From Kiritimatiellia bacterium (GTDB lineage Bacteria; Verrucomicrobiota; Kiritimatiellia; RFP12; UBA1067), in contig JAQWAM010000099.1 in the NCBI GenBank assembly GCA_028707675.1, positions 1-5,966 on the forward strand: a DNA stretch of 5,966 nt. Reading direction: 5' to 3'. The first letter of the stretch is position 1; every line of letters starts with the position of its first letter. A model generated the notes under the pieces. That model was given only the letters and a program-made list of their open reading frames with translations. It had not been told where the DNA came from and searched no databases. Shown piece by piece: positions 1 through 5,854 of the stretch. The position numbers and the translations under genes are program-made.

Positions 1-133
1 CAAACGCTGCGGGATCCGCCAGTTCCGCCCAGGCGCGGTCATTCGCCGCGTCATGGGCCGCGAGGGACGCCTCCAGCGCATCCACCGTCGGGGTAGCCGC
101 AAGGATGGCAGAAAAGGCGATGTTGGCAAACAT
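1..133 (-). CDS. N-terminal fragment of an unidentified protein
   Basis: Only the first 44 codons lie in the window; the gene runs off the left edge. It starts at the ATG on 133-131, chosen because AAGGAG (144-139, minus strand) sits 5 nt upstream. The visible protein begins MFANIAFSAILAATPTVDAL and continues with an Ala/Asp/Glu-rich stretch. The first ~18 residues are hydrophobic but carry no basic residue, so this is at best a weak signal peptide. The start codon lies 13 nt after the stop of the QueG-like gene upstream, so it is very probably the last visible member of the same minus-strand operon. I do not recognise the family. The charged helical region after the hydrophobic start recalls the N-termini of some secreted esterases and hydrolases in PVC genomes, but this is too weak to name a function. 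Confidence 0.75.
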   Translation of the reverse strand, partial: MFANIAFSAILAATPTVDALEASLAAHDAANDRAWAELADPAAF

Positions 134-138
134 GTTGG

Positions 139-144
139 CTCCTT
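139..144 (-). promoter_or_regulatory. Ribosome binding site AAGGAG
   Basis: The minus strand reads AAGGAG, then CCAAC, then ATG (start at 133). It fixes the start of the left-edge gene. It lies in the 13-nt gap after the TAA at 149-147, which supports translational coupling. It is the only gene junction in this operon with a canonical Shine-Dalgarno sequence; the other two carry heptamer arrays. Confidence 0.8.
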
Positions 145-146
145 GG

Positions 147-1178
147 TTAGTCATTTAGCGGGCTGAAGGCTTCGGCGTCGGAGGCATCTACCGCCATCGG
201 CTTGTCGAGACCGTATTCCGCCACGACTTCGGGAGGGATCTCGTACGGCTTCGTGCGATCGATCTTCCACTGCTTCCAGCCCGGCTTGCGGAACGGGTGG
301 CGGAAGGTCTTCGTCAGCTTGTTGCGCTGCTCGAGATGCGTCATGCACGCGCGGATGCAGCCGCAGGCCCCTTCCACCGCGCGGCCGTAGCCGTACTGCC
401 GCGGGTACTCGCCGTCAAAAGGCGACAGCTCGCGTCCTTCACCGCCATGAAGCCCCTGCTCGCAGGCGAGCTCGTCGAGCTTGCCCCACTCGACCTCGTG
501 CCCGGCGAGCGTCACCTTCACGCTCTCCGTCATCGAGATCGCGTGCCCGCCGCAGCTCTTCACGCAAAGCTTGCAGCGGTCGCAGATGCGGCCCTCGTAG
601 ATCGGATCGTACACGTCGAACCCGGCGTCCGTGAAAAGCATCGCGAAACGGACGCGCGGGCCGAACTCCGGCGTCAGGAACATCTTCGACCAGCCGAACT
701 CGCCGAGTCCCGCGAGATATGCCGCGATGCGGAAGTGGACAAGGATGTCCGGCAGGGGACGCCCTTCCGCGACATGACGGCTCAGACCTTCGCGGAACTT
801 GCCCGTGACGGGATTCACCGCGTCGCCGCCGTTCGCGTTCTGAAGAGGAAAGACCTCGTAGCCGCGGTCTTCGAGATAGGCGTTCAGTTTCCAGAGCACC
901 ATCGGACCGTGTACCTGGTTGATCGACGCATAGCCCATGCCGGGATAGTCAATGAACCGCGTTCCCTCCTCAATGCCGCGGAGCAGTCCGCGCGGAATGC
1001 GGAAGCCCAGGACGATCATCGACTTCGCCCCGGGGAAGATGTGGCGCGGGTCGTTCTGCTTCGGCGCGCCCTCCCAGCGGCTCATCGGCGCGATGCCGAC
1101 GCAGTCCGCCCCGACGCGCTTCGCGAGCGCCTTGATTTCGGCGGCCGGCACGTTCTTATCAATGAATCTCTCGTTCAT
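147..1178 (-). CDS. QueG/reductive-dehalogenase-like 4Fe-4S protein, paralog A
   Basis: A 343-residue protein from the ATG at 1178; a GTG codon directly before it (1181) is an alternative start inside the repeat array. It resembles the cobalamin-dependent epoxyqueuosine reductase (QueG) and reductive dehalogenase superfamily. The central 'GLGEFGWSK' segment (about residues 157-165) and 'LTPEFGPRVRF' correspond to the QueG core. A ferredoxin motif CX2CX2CX3C follows at C199, C202, C205 and C209. A second Cys group is C239, C272, C274 and C278, giving eight Cys, enough for two [4Fe-4S] clusters. No signal peptide or membrane segment is seen, so it is probably cytoplasmic. It is clearly paralogous along its whole length to the upstream gene (2309-1236). 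It lacks the exact second QueG cluster spacing (CX2CX3C; here CXCX3C), so a housekeeping tRNA role is doubtful. I infer a redox step on the solute handled by this operon, substrate unknown. Confidence 0.85.
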   Translation of the reverse strand: MNERFIDKNVPAAEIKALAKRVGADCVGIAPMSRWEGAPKQNDPRHIFPGAKSMIVLGFRIPRGLLRGIEEGTRFIDYPGMGYASINQVHGPMVLWKLNAYLEDRGYEVFPLQNANGGDAVNPVTGKFREGLSRHVAEGRPLPDILVHFRIAAYLAGLGEFGWSKMFLTPEFGPRVRFAMLFTDAGFDVYDPIYEGRICDRCKLCVKSCGGHAISMTESVKVTLAGHEVEWGKLDELACEQGLHGGEGRELSPFDGEYPRQYGYGRAVEGACGCIRACMTHLEQRNKLTKTFRHPFRKPGWKQWKIDRTKPYEIPPEVVAEYGLDKPMAVDASDAEAFSPLND

Positions 1179-1180
1179 CA

Positions 1181-1229
1181 CTCTTCACTCTTCACTTTTC
1201 ACTTTTCACTCTTCACTCTTCACTCTTCA
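1181..1229 (-). repeat. 7-bp tandem repeat array (TGAAGAG), seven copies
   Basis: Read on the minus strand the array is three TGAAGAG, two TGAAAAG and two TGAAGAG units, seven in all without interruption. It fills nearly all of the space between the TGA stop at 1238-1236 and the ATG at 1178. The flanks look like decayed units: TGAGGCGAG, which contains the upstream stop, and TGAACGAG, which overlaps the downstream start. Every unit contains TGA, and a 7-nt period puts TGA in all three frames. The purine-rich GAAGAG of the second-last unit ends 9 nt before the ATG and could act as a weak ribosome binding site. Confidence 0.95.
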
Positions 1230-1235
1230 CTCGCC

Positions 1236-2309
1236 TCAAGCGACTCCGCCGCTGGACGAGTTGTCCTGCACGAGTCCGGCCGCGGCCTTCGTGCCATAGT
1301 TGGAGTTGATGTTGTAGTTAGTGTAGGCATCGTGCGACTCGATATTGCCCGCATATTCCGCTTTCACTTCAGGCGGCAGTTCGTAGGGCTTCGAATGGTC
1401 GATCTCCCACTGCTTCCAGCCCGGCTTGCGGAACGGATTGCGGAAGCCGCGCGTCATCTTCGCGCGCTCTTCGAGATGCGCCATGCACGCCCGAATACAG
1501 CCGCTGGCGCCCTCGTGCTCGAGTCCGTAGCCGTACTTGCGCGGATATTTGCCGTCGAACGGCGAGAGCTCGCGGTTGAGTCCGCCCTCGCGGGACGCCT
1601 GCGAGCACGCCAGCTCGTCCCGCTTCGCCCACTCGACCTCCACGCCGCCGATTGTCTTCTTGACCGTTTCGGTCGGCGAGATGCACTTGCCGTGACAGTT
1701 ATTCACGCATTCCATGCAGCGGTCGCAGATGTGACCCGTGTAGATCGGGTCCGGTTCGAGGTCTGCGTCGGTGAGCATGACCGAGAAACGCTGCCGCGGG
1801 CCGAACTCGGGCGTCAGGAAGGCGCGCGAATAGCCGAACTCGCCGAGACTCGCGAGGAATGCGGCGACTCGGAAGTCGACCGAAACGTCCGGCGCAGGGA
1901 GTCCCGGACGCACCGGACGGCTCCAGCCCTCGCGGTAGTTGCCGGTGAGCGGATTGATCGCCTCGCCGCCCGAGACGTTTGCCATCGGCACGGCCTCGTA
2001 GCCGTGGTCTTCCAGGTAGCGGTTCACTTCCCACAGCACCATCGGCCCGTAGATCGAGTTGAGGGCGGCATAACCCATCGTCGCGTAATTGAGGAAGTGC
2101 GTACCCTCCTCGACGCCGCGCAACGATCCGCGCGGGATGCGGAAGCCGAAGACGATCATCGCCTTCGCGTCCGGGAAGATGTAGCGGGGATCGTGCTGCT
2201 TGTCCGTCCCCTCCCAGCGCGACATGGGCGCGATGCCCACGAGATCGGACCCGCACTCACGCGCCTTGGCCTTTACTTCGGCCGCCGTCAGTTCTGCTTC
2301 GTATGACAT
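1236..2309 (-). CDS. QueG/reductive-dehalogenase-like 4Fe-4S protein, paralog B
   Basis: A 357-residue protein starting at the ATG on 2309-2307. It is close to paralog A over most of its length (shared blocks include VGIAPMSRWEG, IFPxAKxMIVxGFRIPRG, FLTPEFGP and NPFRKPGWKQW/HPFRKPGWKQW), so the two arose by tandem duplication. The ferredoxin motif is C195, C198, C201 and C205, with an additional C209. The second group is C235, C271 and C275, with Ser269 at the position of C272 in paralog A. It has a longer C-terminal tail (about residues 321-357), polar and Asn/Ser/Gly-rich, absent from A and possibly flexible. QueG-family members use cobalamin and two [4Fe-4S] clusters for reduction; whether this one binds a corrinoid cannot be seen. 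No Shine-Dalgarno precedes the start, only the TTAACTG-type array. A and B may form a heteromer or act on related substrates. Confidence 0.85.
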   Translation of the reverse strand: MSYEAELTAAEVKAKARECGSDLVGIAPMSRWEGTDKQHDPRYIFPDAKAMIVFGFRIPRGSLRGVEEGTHFLNYATMGYAALNSIYGPMVLWEVNRYLEDHGYEAVPMANVSGGEAINPLTGNYREGWSRPVRPGLPAPDVSVDFRVAAFLASLGEFGYSRAFLTPEFGPRQRFSVMLTDADLEPDPIYTGHICDRCMECVNNCHGKCISPTETVKKTIGGVEVEWAKRDELACSQASREGGLNRELSPFDGKYPRKYGYGLEHEGASGCIRACMAHLEERAKMTRGFRNPFRKPGWKQWEIDHSKPYELPPEVKAEYAGNIESHDAYTNYNINSNYGTKAAAGLVQDNSSSGGVA

Positions 2310-2313
2310 AAAT

Positions 2314-2341
2314 CAGTTATTAGTTAAGGTTTAACAGTTAA
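2314..2341 (-). repeat. 7-bp tandem repeat array (TTAACTG type), four copies
   Basis: Read on the minus strand the units are TTAACTG, TTAAACC, TTAACTA and ATAACTG, followed by ATTT and the ATG of paralog B at 2309. Each unit contains TAA, so the 7-nt period gives stops in all three frames. The symporter reading frame runs into the array: its last three residues (Leu-Asn-Cys) and its TAA stop (2333-2331) are encoded by the first two units. There is no purine-rich ribosome binding site between the array and the ATG. The array has the same layout as the TGAAGAG array at the next junction but an unrelated sequence. Confidence 0.8.
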
Positions 2342-3838
2342 GATATTGGGAAGAGGCATGTCTGCCCAAATTCAAGTGCCGGAGGATCGGGACGAGCGTC
2401 AATCCTGATGCAACAGCGATTGCGGTCATCACCGTCGCGATTCCCGCGCGCCCGTAGATCCAGTAGCCGGAGGCGAACATCAGCGCATAGACGCAGACGC
2501 TCGCGACCGTCATCGCGAGGAGCCCCCACGCGATGTCGTGCCCGTTCGCGCGGATCTTATTCTGGAACGCCGTGCGCTTCGCAGCGTCCGTCGGCGGCGT
2601 CAGGAGCGTCACGCCCACCCACGCGACTGTCGTCACAGCCATCACAATGAGGAGCCGATGCCATGAAAGGAGCGGCGGTAGGTCGAGATGCGGATAAATG
2701 AGCTGCAGGAACACCGCAACGACGAACGAGACCGCCATCGCCGTGATCTCGCTCCAGGCGTTGATGCGCATCCAGAACCAGCGCAAAAGATAGATGAGGC
2801 CTGTGCCCGCGCCGATCTGTAGAATGAGGTTGAAGACCGTGCCGGCGGAAGAAAGAAACGGTGCGATAAGCCCCGAAAGCGCCATCAGCACAACGACCGT
2901 GACGCGGCCGACGAGAATCAGCTCGCGCTCGCCCGCGGCGGGACGCGCAAAGCGCTTCCAGAAGTCGTTCGCGATGTAGTTCGAGCCCATCGAGAGATGC
3001 GCGGCCACCGTCGAGAAGAGGGCGCCCATCATCGACGCGATGACGATGCCAAGCCAGCCGTTCGGGACGAAGGTGAGCATCGCCGGATAGGCGAGGTCAC
3101 CCTTCACCAGCGCGGGATTCACGTTCGGAAATGCCTTCTGTAGTGAGGCGAGATCCGGAAATACGATGAGTGAGGCGAATGCTGTCAGGTACCAGGGCCA
3201 CGGGCGGATCGCGTAGTTGACGACCTGATAGAATACCGAACCGGCTACGCAATGGTTTTCGCTCTTCGCCGACAGCATGCGCTGGACGATGTACCCCCCG
3301 CCGCCCGGTTCGCTGCCCGGATACCAGACGTTCCACCATTGGATCGCGATCGGGATCACAAACACCGCGACAAAGAGATCCGTGTTATCCGCGTGTGGCA
3401 GAAACGATATGTGCTTAAGGACGACCGGATTATGCATCATCGCAGCGAACCCGCCGACTTCGGGACGGCTGATGGCGTATACCATTCCCACCACGGAACC
3501 GATCATGATGAGGACAAAGAGAAAGAAGTCCGTGTAGATAGCGCCGCGAAATCCCCCGAGCGCCGAGTAGATGATCGAGCAGATCGCCGTCACCGCAATG
3601 ACCGTCCACTGGTCGATGCCGAAGAGGACCTGGCCGATCTTGATCGCTGCGAGCATCACGAGACCCGTAGTGATCACGTTGAACACGATTCCGAGGTACA
3701 GCGCGCGGAACCCCCGCAGGAAGGCCGCGGCCCGTCCCGAGTAGCGAAGCTCGTAGAACTCGATGTCGCTCTTAGCGCCATGAAGAACAGGACAATAGCC
3801 ATCCAGTCAAAGAAATTGAATCTGACGGTGTATCCCAT
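2331..3838 (-). pseudogene. Sodium:solute symporter (SSS family), internal deletion with frameshift
   Basis: The intended start is the ATG at 3838 (MGYTVRFNFFDWMAIVLFFM, a normal first helix of an SSS transporter). At about 3774 the match jumps directly to 'KSDIEFYELRYSG' in another frame. In this family that motif normally lies roughly 100 residues in. From about 3773 to the TAA at 2333 the second frame is intact (about 480 codons) and has family hallmarks: RGFRALYLG, WWNVWYPGSEPGGGGY, YAIRPWPW, DLAYPAML and 'MGSNYIANDFWKRF', with many hydrophobic helices between. The end of the first helix, the second helix and adjacent loops are missing, an estimated 70-90 codons. That region contributes to the Na+ site in SSS proteins. 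The first frame stops soon after the join. A GTG at 3686 could start the remaining 451 codons, but such a product would lack the N-terminal helices, so function is doubtful. It is the first gene of the operon, divergent from the regulator. Assembly error is an alternative. Confidence 0.82.
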
Positions 3839-3846
3839 TTGCTAGA

Positions 3847-3852
3847 ATTGTA
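3847..3852 (-). promoter_or_regulatory. Possible -10 box of the symporter operon (TACAAT)
   Basis: TACAAT on the minus strand (5 of 6 matches to TATAAT) ends 8 nt before the symporter ATG at 3838. The hexamer 17 bp upstream (TATCTG) is a poor -35 element, so this is a weak call that would need activation by the divergent regulator. A GGAG at about 3871-3868 is too far from the ATG (about 29 nt) to serve as its ribosome binding site. Confidence 0.3.
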
Positions 3853-3857
3853 ATGAA

Positions 3858-3907
3858 TGTTTATTTCTCCAGATAGACATAAAGGCGAAAAATATATATA
3901 ATAAACA
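3858..3907. promoter_or_regulatory. Long-spaced inverted repeat, candidate regulator operator
   Basis: TGTTTATT at 3858-3865 is the exact reverse complement of AATAAACA at 3900-3907. The arm centres are 42 bp apart, about four helical turns, and the pair sits between the two divergent start codons (3838 and 3912). The right arm overlaps the -10 box of the regulator gene. This placement suits a dimeric XylR-like protein that represses itself and controls the symporter operon. The spacer is AT-rich, so a chance match is possible. Confidence 0.35.
3874..3902 (+). promoter_or_regulatory. Promoter of the XylR-like regulator (TAGACA-17-TATAAT)
   Basis: The -35 box is TAGACA (3874-3879, 5 of 6 matches), followed by a 17-bp spacer and the -10 box TATAAT (3897-3902, perfect). 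Transcription should start near 3909, but the ATG is at 3912, leaving a leader of at most a few nucleotides. No Shine-Dalgarno is present upstream, which fits a leaderless transcript. Confidence 0.7.
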
Positions 3908-3911
3908 CGAA

Positions 3912-5084
3912 ATGAAAGCAAAGGTTCTGCTCATCCTGCCGTCGGACAAATTCCTTCACCGACAGATTCTCGAGGGCATTCTCACGTATGGACGCGAGCA
4001 TGGTCTGTGGCAGTTTCACTTCGAGACCGGGGACCGTTATGATCAGGCGCTCGGCAAGGGTCGTAATTGGGGCTGCTCCGGCATTATCGCCATGGTGCGT
4101 GAAAGAAGCCAGCTCGCGGAGCTCCTTGCGCTGGAGAAGCCTTCCGTTCTCATCAACCCGCCTTCCCCGCTCGGAGGGCGTCAAAAGGCAACACCGCCAC
4201 CGCACGCCGTTTATGTCAATCGAAACCAGGAGGATGTCGGCAAAACCGCTGCGGAGTATTTTCTGGAGCGTGGATACAAGCAGTTCGCTTTTGTCGGAAC
4301 ACCTCAAGCCGCCCTCTGGTGTGAACGCCGTCTGAACGGATTTAGCAAGCGTCTGGCAGATGCCGGCTTTTCCTGCAACGTCTACACGGCCAGAGCCACT
4401 GCTGCGGCTTATGACTTCTCTCTGGATGCCGATGCAATTTCATCGTGGTTAAAGAAACTGCATCCGGGAACCGCCCTTTATGCCACACGCGACCGGCGAG
4501 CGCTGCAGGTTCTGGGGATCTGCTCCGACATCGGCATTTCCGTGCCTGAAACGATATCGGTTCTCAGCACGGACAATGATGAGGTTCTCTGCGAATCGAC
4601 AAGCCCCTCGCTCTCTTCAATCTTTCTGAACGGCGAAAACTGCGGACAGCTCTGCGCGCGAATACTGGATCGGCTTCTCCGCAAGCGCAAGGTCGAACCC
4701 TTTGTCGACCTTGCGTTCCCGCAGGTCATAACCCGCCAATCGACCGACAGCACACTTATTCCAGATCCTTTCCTCGCAAAGGCGCTGGCAATCGTCCGAA
4801 ATGACCTCTCCGTTCCTCACACCATCGACGAAATCGCTCGGACGCTGAATGTCTCCAATCGCACACTGGAATTGAAGGCCCGGCTAGTCCTCGGCAGGAC
4901 GCTGAAGGAGGAAATCGACGGCATCCGGCTTAACGAGGCTGTACGACTTCTCTCCAACTCCTCCGAAGCGATCGCGAAAATCGCAACCATGTGCGGCTTC
5001 TGCGGTGCGAGCCATCTCAACACACGCTTCAAGGCCGTCTTTGGCTACGGTCCGTCGGTTTTCCGTTACCAAGACCCACGATAA
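3912..5084 (+). CDS. XylR-family transcriptional regulator (LacI-type sensor plus AraC helix-turn-helix)
   Basis: A 390-residue regulator of normal length for the family. Residues ~1-275 form a periplasmic-binding-protein-like sensor: VLLILPSDKFLHRQILEGIL at the N-terminus, 'GIIAMV', 'AVYVNRNQEDVGKTAAEYFL' (start of the second lobe) and 'FAFVGTP'. Residues ~287-390 form an AraC/XylS DNA-binding domain with two helix-turn-helix units: 'TIDEIARTLNVSNRTLE' and 'AIAKIATMCGFCGASHLNTRFKAVFG', the latter carrying the usual C-terminal signature ending in 'YGPSVFR'. Regulators of this architecture sense sugars in the cytoplasm and bind DNA as dimers. The Asp often found in the lobe-2 'VxxD' ligand motif reads Asn here. 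It is transcribed divergently from the symporter operon, which is therefore its most likely target. There is no recognisable ribosome binding site; the ATG lies 9 nt after a perfect -10 box. Unlike both flanking genes it shows no lesion. Confidence 0.9.
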   Translation: MKAKVLLILPSDKFLHRQILEGILTYGREHGLWQFHFETGDRYDQALGKGRNWGCSGIIAMVRERSQLAELLALEKPSVLINPPSPLGGRQKATPPPHAVYVNRNQEDVGKTAAEYFLERGYKQFAFVGTPQAALWCERRLNGFSKRLADAGFSCNVYTARATAAAYDFSLDADAISSWLKKLHPGTALYATRDRRALQVLGICSDIGISVPETISVLSTDNDEVLCESTSPSLSSIFLNGENCGQLCARILDRLLRKRKVEPFVDLAFPQVITRQSTDSTLIPDPFLAKALAIVRNDLSVPHTIDEIARTLNVSNRTLELKARLVLGRTLKEEIDGIRLNEAVRLLSNSSEAIAKIATMCGFCGASHLNTRFKAVFGYGPSVFRYQDPR

Positions 5085-5116
5085 GACAATCGAGTTAGAG
5101 GCGCCCTATTCCGCTA

Positions 5117-5682
5117 TCAAGTCTGCAAGTTTACAACCCGAATCGTCCGAGTAAGCGTGTGCCGTTCTCCCGGTCGCAGCACATACCCGAATTCCTTTCG
5201 AACCGTGCCGTTATCAATGCAAACAAACTGGCGCCAGTCACGCGGCAATCCGCAACTTCCCCGACCTGAAAATACGGATGAAACATCTCATTAACTGAGA
5301 AAGGCCTTGTATCTGAGTTCTCACCTGTCATCGAGATCGTCAGCTCGTCTGTCAGACGATATCTCACCAAGAGCTGGAAATCGTAACCGAATTCCTCCCG
5401 CATGTCCACCGCCGACCTTAAGATCAATTCGACCTCAGAGACGCATGTTGACTCGAATCTCCGCAAAAACATGAAATCATGATACCGCGCCAGTCCGTGC
5501 CGCCGACACCCTTCCGGTCCGTCGCTGGCGAACCACGGCCAGCAGATCGGCATGCCGCCAGTCCCATCGGACAGCCGTGCGAAAACCTCCCTTTCGGACG
5601 ATGGGACATAGGAGACCAATCGCGCCCCAAGGCTTTCAACCTCAATTGACCCGAACTCGTTTGAAAGTAAGATCGTCTGCAT
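5117..5682 (-). pseudogene. D-hexose-6-phosphate mutarotase-like (YeaD/aldose-epimerase family), internal deletion with frameshift
   Basis: From the ATG at 5682 the first ~150 residues match the N-terminal half of the YeaD family, which interconverts the anomers of hexose 6-phosphates. Seen are 'FGSIEVESLGARLVSYVP', 'MPICWPWFASDGP', 'HGLARYHDF' (His62) and 'NEMFHPYFQVG' (His135). At about 5241-5234 the frame changes. The next frame reads 'WRQFVCIDNGTVRKEFGYV' and then 'LRPGERHTLTRTIRVVN', the expected C-terminus, ending at TGA 5119-5117. About 70-80 residues that normally separate these parts are absent, and the acidic residue of the 'VC(V/I)E' motif, usually Glu, reads Asp. Without a frameshift the protein ends at TAA 5133-5131 with an unrelated tail. 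The gene converges on the regulator with 32 bp between stops. It is probably inactive. Alternatively it is an assembly error. An alternative ATG exists at 5751. Confidence 0.78.
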
Positions 5683-5694
5683 AATAGTGCGTGT

Positions 5695-5703
5695 ATTATA
5701 GCA
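5695..5703 (-). promoter_or_regulatory. Extended -10 promoter of the mutarotase gene (TGCTATAAT)
   Basis: The minus strand reads TGC followed by a perfect TATAAT (5700-5695), the extended -10 pattern, with no good -35 at 16-18 bp. The predicted transcription start is near 5688, giving about a 6-nt leader before the ATG at 5682. This favours 5682 over the upstream ATG at 5751, which is better placed for a ribosome binding site but lies upstream of this promoter. Confidence 0.55.
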
Positions 5704-5854
5704 CAATGATATCAGAATGAGGTAGCACGACCCGAGGCCCTTCGTCTTCATCCACTGCTCCAGCGTCCGCAACAGGTTACAGGAAAAAGGACTCGGAAAT
5801 AATTGTTTTTCGGGGCGAACTGACGAATTCGGGTTAGATTTGCTGATCGCGCCC

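Noticed and set aside
297..2306. A 669-codon open frame on the plus strand across both QueG-like genes
   Set aside because: It is an antisense shadow of two GC-rich paralogs. It stays open through the TGAAGAG array only because the antisense of the repeat has no stop, and its product is Arg/Ala/Val-rich with no recognisable domain.
147..2309. Naming either paralog queG
   Set aside because: The second cysteine motif differs from QueG, there are two tandem copies, and the neighbours point to solute metabolism rather than tRNA modification.
3252..3845. A 197-codon plus-strand open frame opposite the symporter
   Set aside because: It is antisense to clear SSS coding sequence, and its charged, low-complexity Arg/Asp/His product is typical of a shadow frame.
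3839..3911. Cobalamin riboswitch ahead of the operon
   Set aside because: The 73-bp spacer is far too short and AT-rich to hold one, and no conserved B12-box-like sequence is visible.
3861..4307. A 148-codon minus-strand open frame opposite the regulator's N-terminus
   Set aside because: It is antisense to a well-supported sensor domain, has no ribosome binding site and no family resemblance.
5096..5108. GGCGCC-centred hairpin between the convergent stops as a terminator
   Set aside because: The stem is short, has a mismatch and no T-run on either side.
5131..5772. The mutarotase as an intact 213-codon gene from 5772
   Set aside because: The family match begins at 5682, a promoter lies between, and the end of that frame is unrelated sequence reached by missing the frame change near 5236.
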